The notes under the pieces were generated by a model that did no database searches, was not told the origin of the DNA, and saw only the letters and a list, made by a program, of their open reading frames with translations. 64,000 nucleotides of DNA from Listeria monocytogenes (GTDB lineage Bacteria > Bacillota > Bacilli > Lactobacillales > Listeriaceae): the NCBI RefSeq assembly GCF_013282665.1, contig NZ_CP054041.1, positions 878,501-942,500 of the forward strand, given 5' to 3'. This document shows, piece after piece, positions 1-9,039 of this stretch; within the stretch, counting starts at the first letter, position 1, and every line of letters begins with the position of its first letter. A program made the position numbers and the translations under genes.

Positions 1-1648
1 TGGCAAAGGAACTGTTTGGTCCCACGATGCGGTTACACGTTATCTTGGTGGTACAACGCATACTGACCCTGTTTCCTATTTCAACCAATGGGGTTATAAT
101 TTCAACAGTTTTGTTACATTGATTAATGAAAAATACAAAGCAATTCAAGCTAGCAAAGTCACTTACGACAAAATCGAATATGATAAAGGCGTTACAGCCT
201 ATGCTAGAGTGAAAACGGCTCCTTACAATGCTGTTTGGACAAGACCATACAAAACGGAAGGCGCAAAACTTGTTAATCAACTGTCGGTCTACCAAGGTAA
301 AAACATGCGAATCTTGCGCGAAGCTAAAACACCTATCACTACTTGGTATCAATTTAGCATCGACGGGAAAACAATTGGTTGGGTTGATACTCGTGCACTT
401 GATACGTTCTACAAACAAAGCATGGAGAAAGATGCTAATTTAACTCGCTATGTTGCTTCCAACAAAACCGGTGAAGCGTATTACAAAGTTCCAGTTGTAG
501 ATGCGGATGTCAAATGGGGCACTTTAGGCACATATAAAAGCGAAAAACTAACCGTAGATAAACAAGCAACTGTGGAAGGACAACTTTGGTACCGTGTGAA
601 AGCTGGGTCTACCTTCATTGGTTGGACAAAAGCTTCGAACTTAACAGCTACCTCTCCTTTCGATAAAATTGAATATGATAAAGGTGTCACAGCCTATGCT
701 AGAGTGAAAACGGCGCCAGGTAATGCCGTTTGGACAAAACCTTACAGAACAGAAGGCTCGAAACTTGTTAATCAACTTTCGGTCTACCAAGGTAAAAACA
801 TGCGGATCCTGCGCGAAGCTAAAACACCTATCACTACTTGGTATCAATTTAGCATCGACGGGAAAACAATTGGTTGGGTTGATACTCGTGCACTTGATAC
901 GTTCTACAAACAAAGCATGGAGAAAGATGCTAATTTAACTCGCTATGTTGCTTCCAATAAAACAGGTGAAGCGTATTACAAAGTTCCTGTTGTGGATGCG
1001 GATGTTAGATGGGGCACTTTAGCTGCTTATAAAGATCAAAAACTAACCGTAGATAAACAAGCAACCGTGGAAGGACAGCTTTGGTACCGCGTTAGAACAA
1101 GCACTACTTTTATCGGTTGGACCAAAGCTTCGAACTTAACAACAACTACGCCATACGATAAAATTGAATATGATAAAGGTGCCACAGCCTATGCTAGAGT
1201 AAAAACAGCGCCAGGTAATGCCGTTTGGACAAAACCTTACAGAACGGAAGGCTCGAAACTTGTTAATCAACTTTCGGTCTACCAAGGTAAAAACATGCGG
1301 ATCTTGCGCGAAGCCAAAACAGTAATTACTACTTGGTATCAATTTAGCATCGACGGGAAAACAATTGGTTGGGTTGATACTCGTGCACTTGATACGTTCT
1401 ACAAACAAAGCATGGAGAAAGATACTAATTTAACTCGCTATGTGATTGCGAACAAAGTAAATGAAGCGTACTACAAAGTTCCTGTTGTAGATGCGGATGT
1501 TAGATGGGGCACTTTAGCTGCTTACAAAGGTCAAAAACTCACCGTGGATAAACAAGCAACGGTCGAAGGACACCTTTGGTATCGAATAAGAACAAGCTCG
1601 ACCTTTATTGGTTGGACAAAAGCTTCGAACCTTAGCGCTACTAAATAA
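1..1648 (+). CDS. ami: Ami-like N-acetylmuramoyl-L-alanine amidase, C-terminal part (5' end outside window)
   Basis: The open frame runs from base 2 without a start, so the gene is cut by the window edge. The first ~45 residues are the end of a type-2 amidase domain (motif YFNQWGYNFNSF). The rest is three tandem units of 165 residues, each two GW modules ending in IGWVDTRAL and FIGWTKASNL, giving six GW modules. GW modules bind lipoteichoic acid and hold such autolysins on the cell surface; Ami cleaves the muramoyl-alanine bond and also acts in adhesion. From memory, serotype 4b Ami has six GW modules and serotype 1/2a has eight. Another GW amidase cannot be excluded without the catalytic domain, but the location next to pyrG fits ami. 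A bidirectional terminator follows the stop. Confidence 0.88.
   Translation, partial: GKGTVWSHDAVTRYLGGTTHTDPVSYFNQWGYNFNSFVTLINEKYKAIQASKVTYDKIEYDKGVTAYARVKTAPYNAVWTRPYKTEGAKLVNQLSVYQGKNMRILREAKTPITTWYQFSIDGKTIGWVDTRALDTFYKQSMEKDANLTRYVASNKTGEAYYKVPVVDADVKWGTLGTYKSEKLTVDKQATVEGQLWYRVKAGSTFIGWTKASNLTATSPFDKIEYDKGVTAYARVKTAPGNAVWTKPYRTEGSKLVNQLSVYQGKNMRILREAKTPITTWYQFSIDGKTIGWVDTRALDTFYKQSMEKDANLTRYVASNKTGEAYYKVPVVDADVRWGTLAAYKDQKLTVDKQATVEGQLWYRVRTSTTFIGWTKASNLTTTTPYDKIEYDKGATAYARVKTAPGNAVWTKPYRTEGSKLVNQLSVYQGKNMRILREAKTVITTWYQFSIDGKTIGWVDTRALDTFYKQSMEKDTNLTRYVIANKVNEAYYKVPVVDADVRWGTLAAYKGQKLTVDKQATVEGHLWYRIRTSSTFIGWTKASNLSATK
164..1648 (+). repeat. Three tandem 495-bp GW-pair repeat units
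   Basis: Units begin at 164, 659 and 1154, an exact 495-bp period. Each starts with a codon for Tyr or Phe followed by DKIEYDKG. Long stretches are nearly identical at DNA level, including third codon positions, which suggests recent duplication or gene conversion. Such repeats are prone to copy-number change and to assembly collapse. Confidence 0.95.
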
Positions 1649-1651
1649 TAT

Positions 1652-1690
1652 AAAAGATCTCCCAGCCATAATTGGCTGGGAGATCTTTTA
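1652..1690. terminator. Bidirectional terminator between ami and pyrG
   Basis: A perfect 16-bp inverted repeat (arms 1652-1667 and 1674-1689) with A-rich and T-rich flanks sits between the convergent ami and pyrG genes and can end transcription from both. Confidence 0.9.
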
Positions 1691-1695
1691 TTATC

Positions 1696-3294
1696 TTATT
1701 TATTATTAAGCGCAGCGCCAACAAAATCTTTAAACAAGCTTTGCGGACGATTCGGACGAGAAATGAATTCTGGGTGATATTGACAAGCGACAAACCAAGG
1801 ATGATCAGCTAATTCAACTACTTCAACTAAACGACCATCTGGGCTTGTTGCAGAAACTATCATACCAGCTTCTTCCATTTGTTCTCTATATTCGTTATTA
1901 AACTCATAACGATGACGGTGACGTTCTTCAACAAGAGTCGTACCATAAGCAGCCTCGGCTTTAGTGCCTTGCTTAATACGTGCTGGATACAGTCCTAGAC
2001 GAAGTGTTCCACCCATGTTTTCGATATTTTTTTGTTCTGGTAATAAATCAATGATGTTATGTTTTGTTTCTGGTTCGATTTCCGCGGAATGCGCTCCTTC
2101 AAGACCAAGCACGTTACGAGCAAATTCGACTGTTGCTAGTTGCATACCTAAGCAAATACCAAAATAAGGAACTTTATTTACACGTGCATATTCGATAGCA
2201 GCAATTTTACCTTCAATAGCTCGATCTCCAAAACCACCAGGAACTAAGATACCGTCAACGTCTTTCATGATTTCAGCAACATTTTCTTTTGTTACTTTCT
2301 CGGAATCAATCCAGTCGATTTCGATTTCAGCATCGTGATCATATCCTGCATGGCGAAGCGCTTCTGCTACAGAAAGATACGCATCTTGCAAGGAAACATA
2401 TTTACCAACTAGGCCTATGCGTACTTTTTTGGAAAGGTTTTTCACGCGGTGTACTAAGTTTTTCCAATCAGTCATTTCAGCTTGTGGTGCTTCTAATTGT
2501 AAGTGTTCTAGGACAATATCATCCATTTTTTGTTTTTGTAGAGAAAGTGGTACGTTATAAAGTGTTTCTTCATCGCGAGATTCAATAACCTCGGAAGCTT
2601 TAATATCACAAAATAGCGCAATCTTATCTTTCATTTCTTGTGAAACTGGTTGCTCTGTACGAACAACGATAATGTTTGGTTGAATTCCTAGGCTACGAAG
2701 TTCTTTGACACTATGTTGTGTTGGTTTAGTTTTCATTTCGCCAGCTGCTTTGATGTAAGGAATTAACGTTGTGTGGATGTAAAGCACGTTCTCTGCGCCA
2801 ACATCACTTTTAATTTGACGAATTGCTTCTAAGAATGGTAAAGATTCGATATCCCCAACCGTTCCACCAATTTCAGTGATGATAATGTCTGAATTGGTCA
2901 TGCGCGCCGCACGGAAAACTCGATCCTTTAATTCGTTTGTAATGTGTGGAATAACTTGCACTGTTCCACCTAAGTAATCCCCGCGACGTTCTTTTTTAAT
3001 AACTTCCGAGTAAACTTTACCAGTTGTTACATTGCTGTATTTATTTAAGTTAATATCGATAAAACGTTCGTAATGACCAAGGTCTAGATCTGTTTCTGCG
3101 CCATCATCTGTCACATAAACTTCCCCGTGTTGGTATGGGCTCATTGTCCCTGGATCCACGTTGATGTATGGATCAAACTTTTGAATGGTTACACTAAGTC
3201 CACGATTTTTCAGCAAACGTCCGAGTGATGCTGCTGTGATTCCTTTTCCGATTGACGAAACTACGCCACCTGTAACGAAAATATACTTTGTCAT
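1696..3294 (-). CDS. pyrG: CTP synthase
   Basis: Converts UTP to CTP using ATP and glutamine; the last step of cytidine nucleotide synthesis, in the cytoplasm. The 532-residue length is typical. The N-terminal synthetase domain begins with [12 protein letters not shown], the P-loop region. The C-terminal glutaminase domain carries the nucleophile motif [10 protein letters not shown] and the His-Glu of CQYHPEF. It is transcribed alone from a promoter near 3527-3555, through a leader that looks like the CTP-sensing attenuator known from Bacillus subtilis pyrG. rpoE lies just upstream on the same strand and has its own terminator. Confidence 0.98.
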   Translation of the reverse strand: MTKYIFVTGGVVSSIGKGITAASLGRLLKNRGLSVTIQKFDPYINVDPGTMSPYQHGEVYVTDDGAETDLDLGHYERFIDINLNKYSNVTTGKVYSEVIKKERRGDYLGGTVQVIPHITNELKDRVFRAARMTNSDIIITEIGGTVGDIESLPFLEAIRQIKSDVGAENVLYIHTTLIPYIKAAGEMKTKPTQHSVKELRSLGIQPNIIVVRTEQPVSQEMKDKIALFCDIKASEVIESRDEETLYNVPLSLQKQKMDDIVLEHLQLEAPQAEMTDWKNLVHRVKNLSKKVRIGLVGKYVSLQDAYLSVAEALRHAGYDHDAEIEIDWIDSEKVTKENVAEIMKDVDGILVPGGFGDRAIEGKIAAIEYARVNKVPYFGICLGMQLATVEFARNVLGLEGAHSAEIEPETKHNIIDLLPEQKNIENMGGTLRLGLYPARIKQGTKAEAAYGTTLVEERHRHRYEFNNEYREQMEEAGMIVSATSPDGRLVEVVELADHPWFVACQYHPEFISRPNRPQSLFKDFVGAALNNK

Positions 3295-3441
3295 GTTAAA
3301 AAAATCTACTCCTTCCTAAAATGAAAAACTTGCAGGGTTCTGACGATTTTCCTGCTGGGGTGGGAAATTGCCAGATAAAACAATATTGTGATTATCTTTC
3401 TAACGTATCCATCACAATTTCAAGTATTTTGTAAACCAAAA

Positions 3442-3519
3442 TAAAAAACACTCCGCCTACTTCATAAAAGTAAGGGAGCGTCGATTCTCATAAATATCCG
3501 TCCCTATAAAAGGGAGCCC
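3442..3519 (-). promoter_or_regulatory. pyrG leader: reiterative-transcription attenuator
   Basis: The predicted transcript starts at 3519 with GGGCUCCC and contains a terminator hairpin (about 3442-3481) whose 5' arm has a CTCCCTTAC tract, followed by a U-run. In B. subtilis pyrG, low CTP makes RNA polymerase stutter and add extra G residues at the 5' end; these pair with the pyrimidine tract and block the terminator. All the same elements are present here: GGGC start, C/U-rich stem arm, U-run. Function is inferred from this match. Confidence 0.82.
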
Positions 3520-3526
3520 AAATAAA

Positions 3527-3555
3527 ATACTACTAATGATAGCACTAGAAGTCAA
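3527..3555 (-). promoter_or_regulatory. pyrG sigma-A promoter
   Basis: Minus-strand -35 TTGACT (3555-3550), 17-bp spacer, -10 TAGTAT (3532-3527), then 7 nt to the GGGC start at 3519. Confidence 0.8.
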
Positions 3556-3597
3556 GTCTTTATTTTATGAAACCGCCATCAATCCATTAAGGACGCT

Positions 3598-3648
3598 AAA
3601 AAAATCAGACAGACACTTTTCCATAAAAATGGACGTGTCTATCTGATT
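3598..3648 (-). terminator. rpoE terminator
   Basis: On the minus strand, a 13-bp imperfect stem (3647-3635 with 3616-3604) is followed by a run of seven T, directly after the rpoE stop. Confidence 0.85.
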
Positions 3649-3660
3649 AAAATTCAGTTA

Positions 3661-4197
3661 TTATTTATCTTCTGGGTCTTCTGTATAATCCCCATCCGTA
3701 TAATCATCTTCTACTGTTGCTAAGTCGCCTTCGATTCCGTCTGGTAAATGATCATCGTCATCTTCCTCTTCATCAAGTAAAACGTCCGCAAGAGAGATTT
3801 CTTCTTCACCAAGTTCTTCTACAATTTCTTCATCATCGTAGTCCACGTCATCATCCAAGATTTCTTCATCTTCATCGTCATCATCGTCTGATTTACGTTT
3901 TTTCTTCGGTGTTGTTTGCGTTTGAACTTCTTCATCAATTGCATCCATTGGATACCATGCGCGAAGTCCCCACGTGTTGTTTCCTAGTGAAATAAAGTTT
4001 CCATCAATATTCATATCTGTATAAAATTGAACAAGACGCTCCCTTATTTCTGCATCTTTCAAACCTAGGAACGCTTGAATCTCTTTCACTAATTCAGGGA
4101 AAAGAATGGTTTCTTTCCGCTGTTCCAAAATAAAATGTGCAACATCAATTAAAGATAGTTCACTACGTTCTTCTTGCGTTAAGTTCTTTAAATCCAA
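3661..4197 (-). CDS. rpoE: RNA polymerase delta subunit
   Basis: Delta subunit of Gram-positive RNA polymerase, which promotes enzyme recycling and promoter selectivity. Residues 1-~90 form the HARE-HTH globular domain (TQEERSELSLIDVAHFIL and onward). The second half is extremely acidic, with long Asp/Glu runs, as is typical of delta. I chose the TTG start at 4197 (178 residues, beginning MDLKNL) because it lies about 10 nt after an AGAAAGGG ribosome-binding site; the GTG three codons upstream nearly touches that site. It is not the sigma-E of proteobacteria that shares the symbol. Confidence 0.93.
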   Translation of the reverse strand: MDLKNLTQEERSELSLIDVAHFILEQRKETILFPELVKEIQAFLGLKDAEIRERLVQFYTDMNIDGNFISLGNNTWGLRAWYPMDAIDEEVQTQTTPKKKRKSDDDDDEDEEILDDDVDYDDEEIVEELGEEEISLADVLLDEEEDDDDHLPDGIEGDLATVEDDYTDGDYTEDPEDK

Positions 4198-4317
4198 AAC
4201 TGGCACGCCCTTTCTATCGTAATTCCAATTTATTTAGCTGTTATTTTTTCGTTCAGCCCAACTTCACTATTTTACATGTTATTTCTGGCAAGTACAACCT
4301 AAATTTTCTTAATTACA

Positions 4318-4470
4318 TCAATTCTTCTTGACTATTTGATATCCGATGTAAAAGAAAAGGATGGCCATTAAAAGAATTGGGATTGATCCAAGTTGAAAGT
4401 CGTAGAGAATATAGATTGCGACGCACAGAAACACGAAAAGCAGCGCCAAAATTATTAATCGCTTCATCAT
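4318..4470 (-). CDS. Small hypothetical membrane protein (50 aa)
   Basis: A short frame beginning ATG-ATG after a GGGGAGAGC ribosome-binding site encodes 50 residues with two hydrophobic segments (about 4-22 and 27-44), a short polar turn (YDFQLGSIP) between them, and a basic C-terminus ending IVKKN. It lies between argS and rpoE on the same strand. I do not recognise a family. The good start signal and clean two-helix pattern support a real gene. Confidence 0.65.
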   Translation of the reverse strand: MMKRLIILALLFVFLCVAIYILYDFQLGSIPILLMAILFFYIGYQIVKKN

Positions 4471-4562
4471 ATGCTCTCCCCGTTTTTTCAATTACCTATG
4501 TTTCTATTAACTTTAGTACATTTTGGTTATGACGTCAACGAGTAACCTATAATTTTAGGATA

Positions 4563-6233
4563 TCACATTTTTTCTGGTGCTGATACACCTAGAAGTGTCA
4601 AACCATTTCTAAGGGTAATTTGTGCTGTTTTAATAAGTGCCAGTCTTGCTTTTGTTACTTCTAAATTATCCATATCAAGTACTTTATTGCTATTGTAGAA
4701 ACGGTGGAATGCAGACGCTAAATCATTTAAGTAGCGAACGATACGATGTGGCGCTCTTTTTGTAGCAGCTTCCGCAACAACATCCGCGAACTCACCTAAC
4801 ACTTTTAATAAATCATATTCTGCTTCGGTTTGTAATAAACGCATATCAGCATCTTTTGTTACTTCTAGCCCTTGTTCTTTACCAGAACGTAAAATGCTAG
4901 AAATTCTAGCGTGCGCATATTGTACATAATAAACTGGATTATCATTAGATGTTGATTTAGCTAAGCTCATATCAAAGTTCATATGTGTATCTGAACTACG
5001 CATTGCAAAGAAATATCTTGTCGCATCAAGACCAACTTCTTCAATTAAATCGCGCATCGTAACCGATTTGCCAGTACGTTTACTCATTTTAACTTGAACA
5101 CCATCTTCGAACAAATGAACAAGTTGAATTATTTCTACTTCTAGTTGATTTGGCGAATAACCAAGTGCTTCAATCGCCGCACGCATCCGAGGAATGTAAC
5201 CGTGGTGATCAGCTCCCCAAATATCAATTAACACATCAAAGCCACGCTCTAATTTGTTTAGATGATACGCGATATCTGGTAAGAAATACGTATAACTACC
5301 ATCTGATTTGATTAAAACACGGTCTTTGTCATCTTCAAAATCAGTCGTTCTTAACCATGTCGCTCCATCTTGCTCATAAATATAACCATTTTCGCGTAAC
5401 CGTTCTAACGCTGGTAATACTTTATTTTCTTCGTATAATGAAGTTTCTGAGAACCATTCATCAAAGGAGACGCGGAATTCTTCTAGATCTGCACGTAATT
5501 TTCCTGTTTCAAACGCTAATGCATCCACCCGAAAAACGGAACGGCGCTCTTCTTCGCTTGTGTGTACATATTTGTCGCCATACTTAGCAGCTAAATCTTT
5601 CCCAAGCGAAATAATATCTGCACCACGGTAACCATCCTCTGGGAACTCTGAATCTAAACCTAGCGCTTCAAAATAACGAGCTTCCGCAGAAAGAACTAAA
5701 TTATTAATTTGATTTCCCGCATCATTAATGTAATATTCTCTCGAAACATCAAATCCAGCCATTTTCATAATATTTGCAAGTGAATCACCAATTGCAGCGC
5801 CACGAGCATGACCTAAATGCAAGTCACCAGTTGGATTCGCGGAAACAAATTCAATTTGAAATTTTTCTCCTTTACCAAAATCAGACTCTCCATATTGTTT
5901 ATCTTCCGTTAAAATCACAGGAACTAAATCGGTTAAATAAGCATTATCTAAATAAAAGTTAATAAAACCTGGTCCAGCAATTTCTACTTCTTTAATTAAT
6001 TTGTTGTCTTTTTTTAGTTCTGGTACAATACTTTCGGCAATTTGGCGAGGGGCTTTCTTAGCTACTCTAGCAAGTTGCATCGCTATATTAGTCGAATAAT
6101 CTCCATGCTTTTTATCTTTTGGTACTTCGAGTAAAATTTCTGGTACTTCTGCTTCTTCTAAACCAACCGCTTGAACAACTGCTTGTTTGATATGTGCAAT
6201 TAGTTTAATTTGGTTCTCTTGCATGACATTCAT
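4563..6233 (-). CDS. argS: Arginyl-tRNA synthetase
   Basis: Class I aminoacyl-tRNA synthetase charging tRNA-Arg. The 556-residue protein has the N-terminal Arg-tRNA-synthetase domain, the HIGH-type motif as HLGHARGAA (about residues 133-141), the KMSKS-type motif as [10 protein letters not shown], and the C-terminal DALR anticodon-binding domain (AFHRFYN). The start lies 6-7 nt after GAGGAGGACG. It overlaps the stop of the upstream DUF1934 gene by 4 nt, so the two are translationally coupled. Confidence 0.97.
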   Translation of the reverse strand: MNVMQENQIKLIAHIKQAVVQAVGLEEAEVPEILLEVPKDKKHGDYSTNIAMQLARVAKKAPRQIAESIVPELKKDNKLIKEVEIAGPGFINFYLDNAYLTDLVPVILTEDKQYGESDFGKGEKFQIEFVSANPTGDLHLGHARGAAIGDSLANIMKMAGFDVSREYYINDAGNQINNLVLSAEARYFEALGLDSEFPEDGYRGADIISLGKDLAAKYGDKYVHTSEEERRSVFRVDALAFETGKLRADLEEFRVSFDEWFSETSLYEENKVLPALERLRENGYIYEQDGATWLRTTDFEDDKDRVLIKSDGSYTYFLPDIAYHLNKLERGFDVLIDIWGADHHGYIPRMRAAIEALGYSPNQLEVEIIQLVHLFEDGVQVKMSKRTGKSVTMRDLIEEVGLDATRYFFAMRSSDTHMNFDMSLAKSTSNDNPVYYVQYAHARISSILRSGKEQGLEVTKDADMRLLQTEAEYDLLKVLGEFADVVAEAATKRAPHRIVRYLNDLASAFHRFYNSNKVLDMDNLEVTKARLALIKTAQITLRNGLTLLGVSAPEKM

Positions 6234-6679
6234 TCTGCGTCCTCCTCTATTTTCATTAAAACAGTATATGAGCCAATGTATTCGCCGTGACTAAGCAAAT
6301 CATATTGAAATGCCACTTCACTAAGCACATCTGGCTTATTTTCATATAGTTCTTCCATTGATACTAGTTCTGATTCTAATTGTAATTTCCCTGCTCCGGA
6401 ATCAACAGACGCAGTACTTCTCCTATTATCTCGGAAAAAGTGCATTCTCATATTTACGGCACCACTTCTCATTAAAAGTAGTTCGTTGTCAGCAATTTTT
6501 AGAACCGTACGAATTGTTCCAGCTAATTGTTTTTCCTCATAATGCAGATAACGATTGCCTTTATCGCGGTAAAAAACACCCGAAACAGACATATCGGATT
6601 TCTCTTCTGCATCCATCTGACGGATGACATTGGTGATATGAATAGTTACTTTTTTTCGTTCCATTTGGTTGGCAGTCAT
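6230..6679 (-). CDS. DUF1934 beta-barrel protein (YwiB-like)
   Basis: A 149-residue protein matching the YwiB/DUF1934 family, which has a calycin-like beta-barrel fold and no established function. In Bacillus a homologue also precedes argS. Features include [16 protein letters not shown] near the N-terminus and [19 protein letters not shown] at the C-terminus. The first gene of the argS operon, with the coding ends overlapping by 4 nt. Confidence 0.8.
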   Translation of the reverse strand: MTANQMERKKVTIHITNVIRQMDAEEKSDMSVSGVFYRDKGNRYLHYEEKQLAGTIRTVLKIADNELLLMRSGAVNMRMHFFRDNRRSTASVDSGAGKLQLESELVSMEELYENKPDVLSEVAFQYDLLSHGEYIGSYTVLMKIEEDAE

Positions 6680-6756
6680 ATCGCTTATTTACCCCTTTCC
6701 GGTCAGAAGAATAGACGCATTATATTATAGTGAAAAATAGCATGAAAAGCAACAGG

Positions 6757-7410
6757 TTAAACTGATGTCAGACCAAATATTGTCAAAATCACATTTAGCA
6801 CAAATGGAATAACGGTATTAAAAATTGGCTGAATCGTAAATTCTGAAATAGGCGTTAAAGCAACCACTAGGAAAATAAGCATCGCATAGCGTTCAAGTGG
6901 TTCCAGCTTGGCCCTGGCTGACATGGGCAGAAACTCAACTAGTATTTGATAACCATCCAGTGGCGGAAGTGGGATCAAGTTAAATACAAATAACACTAGA
7001 TTTAATTGTACAAAAATCATTAAAAAAGTTTCCGCAACAGAACCATATGTAAAGAAGGAATAATTTAAAAATAAAGCATAGAAGCCAACACCAATCATCG
7101 CGAGTAGCAAATTGCTTACCGGCCCCGCAAGCGAAACAAGTATACTTCCAAGTCGACGTTTCTTTAATTTAAAACGATTCACAGGGGTCGGTTTCGCCCA
7201 ACCAAAGCCAGCAATTAATATCATTAGTAAACCAAATAAATCAATATGTACCACGGGGTTTAGAGAGAGTCTCCCTTGATTCTTGGCTGTATCATCCCCA
7301 AAAGCGAGCGCAACCAAGGCATGTGCCCATTCATGGATTGTAAAAGCAATTAATAATGTAACTAAAACATACGGTATCATTTCAAGTGGGTAAGCTAGAA
7401 AACTAGGCAT
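6757..7410 (-). CDS. Site-2-protease-family (M50) membrane metalloprotease, YwhC-like
   Basis: A 217-residue integral membrane protein with about five to six hydrophobic segments. The zinc motif HEWAH is at about residues 26-30 within a helix (AFTIHEWAHALVALAFG), and the second motif LIPLPPLDGYQIL supplies the Asp ligand. These define the M50 intramembrane protease family. The YwhC/RseP-type substrate is unknown here. The start follows AAAGGAGGCACTT. It is divergent from the tautomerase gene, with about 70 bp between them. Confidence 0.85.
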   Translation of the reverse strand: MPSFLAYPLEMIPYVLVTLLIAFTIHEWAHALVALAFGDDTAKNQGRLSLNPVVHIDLFGLLMILIAGFGWAKPTPVNRFKLKKRRLGSILVSLAGPVSNLLLAMIGVGFYALFLNYSFFTYGSVAETFLMIFVQLNLVLFVFNLIPLPPLDGYQILVEFLPMSARAKLEPLERYAMLIFLVVALTPISEFTIQPIFNTVIPFVLNVILTIFGLTSV

Positions 7411-7447
7411 AAGTGCCTCCTTTATCTTTTAATGAGTAATTTTTATA

Positions 7448-7482
7448 TGCTATAATGAAAAAAACGTTATCGAGGTGAGAAA
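7448..7482 (+). promoter_or_regulatory. Extended -10 promoter and RBS of tautomerase gene
   Basis: TGCTATAAT (extended -10) lies about 25 nt before a CGAGGTGAG ribosome-binding site and the ATG at 7483. Confidence 0.6.
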
Positions 7483-7668
7483 ATGCCATTTGTTACCATT
7501 CAATTTTTAGAAGGTCGTTCAGACGATCAAAAGAAAGCTTTAGTTAGCGAAGTAACAGAAGTAGTTTCCAAAAATCTAAAAGCACCAAAAGAAAATATTC
7601 ATGTAATCCTAGAAGAAATGAAAAAAACGGATTACGGTGTTGGCGGCATAAGAAAATCTGATATTTAA
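7483..7668 (+). CDS. 4-oxalocrotonate tautomerase family enzyme
   Basis: A 61-residue protein with the catalytic amino-terminal proline after the initiator Met (MPFVTIQFLEGR) and an Arg near position 11, typical of the 4-OT superfamily. These small enzymes form hexamers and use Pro1 as a general base for keto-enol tautomerisation. The physiological substrate is unknown. YwhB of Bacillus is the nearest analogue I know and sits beside ywhC, as here. A strong terminator follows. Confidence 0.88.
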   Translation: MPFVTIQFLEGRSDDQKKALVSEVTEVVSKNLKAPKENIHVILEEMKKTDYGVGGIRKSDI

Positions 7669-7677
7669 GTGTGTAAG

Positions 7678-7708
7678 AAGCAAGGCAATTCGCCTTGCTT
7701 TTTTATTT
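7678..7708. terminator. Terminator after tautomerase gene
   Basis: Perfect AAGCAAGGC / GCCTTGCTT stem with a 5-nt loop and a T-run, between convergent genes. Confidence 0.88.
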
Positions 7709-9025
7709 TTCCTTCAACGAATGTGCGTGAATAAGCGCAATCATTCTTTCTGTAATCGCTTGGTCTACATCCCCACTCTCGATAAAATCGAGCGGATAGT
7801 ATAATTTAATATCCGTCCGACGTTCTCGCCCAATTGCTTCAACAACTGGAGACTCGGTCGACAACTCCCGCAATTCACCATTTCCCATCAATAACTTAAT
7901 AGGGTCTTTGCCGCTACCAACTCCAGGAAGATAGTAATCATAAGGCAAATCGCTGGAAGAATCAATCACTAAATAATACGACGGATCAATATCTGCTTTT
8001 TCAAGAAGTCCTTTTAGTTCTGTATAAAGTTCGGCATCTTCTTTTGGATCATAGTTAATATATCGAAGCAATCTCCTATTCAAAAAACGACTACATAAAT
8101 CGCTCAAAATCGGATCTTCTTCCTCTTGCCAAATGGAAAAATAGTACATCAATACAATATCATCAAGTACGACATACTCTTTTAAACTCACTTCATTTAC
8201 AAAGAACGGTAAAACTTGTATGGGGGTCACTTGAAATTCATAACCTGCGCAATATAACTTTTTAGCGCGTTCAAGGATTTTCCATAATAAAACTTCACCG
8301 CTACGACTAACCGGATGAAAGTATACTTGTTGATACATTTGATAGCGACTCATAATATAGTCTTCTACCGCATGCATGCCAGAATATTTCACAATAACTC
8401 CATTACCATCTGGACTTGGGCGTAGAACTCGTAAAATCCGTTCTATATCAAACTTCCCGTAACTCACTCCGGTATAATAAGCATCTCGAAGCAAATAGTC
8501 CATTCGGTCAGCATCAATCTGACTCGAAATCAACTTCACCAAAGTTTGATTCGGATAATTTTTCTTAATAATAGCAGCGACTTTAAGCGGAAATTCTTCT
8601 CCTATTCGCATCAATACGTCACTAACTTCCGTATCTCCAATTATTATCTCCTGCGTATATGCTTCATGGTCCGTACCAAAGACTTTTTCAAAAGCATGCG
8701 AAAATGGCCCGTGCCCTAAATCGTGTAAAAGTGCAGCACACAATGCCACCATACGTTCTTCCGGATCCAGCTGTGGCTCATTCGCAAATGTCACATCGAT
8801 TATTTGGCGTACGATTTCGTAAACACCTAAGGAATGATTAAAACGGCTATGTTCTGCCCCATGAAAAGTTAGCGAAGTCGTTCCCAATTGGTGGATACGC
8901 CGCAAACGCTGAAATTCTTTTGTAGCAATCAAATCCCAAATTATTTTGTCAGAAACATGCACGTATCCGTGCACTGGGTCTTTAAACACTTTTTCTTCTA
9001 GTAATTTTTCTGTTAAATAACTCAT
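7703..9025 (-). CDS. HD-domain dNTP triphosphohydrolase-like protein (YwfO family)
   Basis: A 440-residue HD-superfamily protein. The motif H...HD...D is visible as HSRFNHSLGVYE, then LLHDLGHGPFSHAFE, and a later Asp in SSQIDADRMDYLLRDA. This is the SAMHD1/dGTPase-like arrangement. It probably hydrolyses deoxynucleoside triphosphates, although YwfO-type substrate range is not settled. I start at the ATG at 9025, preceded by AGAGGAGCG, rather than a TTG six codons upstream. The gene begins right after lipL and is likely co-transcribed with it. Confidence 0.85.
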   Translation of the reverse strand: MSYLTEKLLEEKVFKDPVHGYVHVSDKIIWDLIATKEFQRLRRIHQLGTTSLTFHGAEHSRFNHSLGVYEIVRQIIDVTFANEPQLDPEERMVALCAALLHDLGHGPFSHAFEKVFGTDHEAYTQEIIIGDTEVSDVLMRIGEEFPLKVAAIIKKNYPNQTLVKLISSQIDADRMDYLLRDAYYTGVSYGKFDIERILRVLRPSPDGNGVIVKYSGMHAVEDYIMSRYQMYQQVYFHPVSRSGEVLLWKILERAKKLYCAGYEFQVTPIQVLPFFVNEVSLKEYVVLDDIVLMYYFSIWQEEEDPILSDLCSRFLNRRLLRYINYDPKEDAELYTELKGLLEKADIDPSYYLVIDSSSDLPYDYYLPGVGSGKDPIKLLMGNGELRELSTESPVVEAIGRERRTDIKLYYPLDFIESGDVDQAITERMIALIHAHSLKEK

Positions 9026-9039
9026 GCAACACGCTCCTC

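Noticed and set aside
3661..4197. Assignment of rpoE as a sigma factor
   Set aside because: The acidic tail and HARE-HTH domain show that it is the delta subunit of RNA polymerase.
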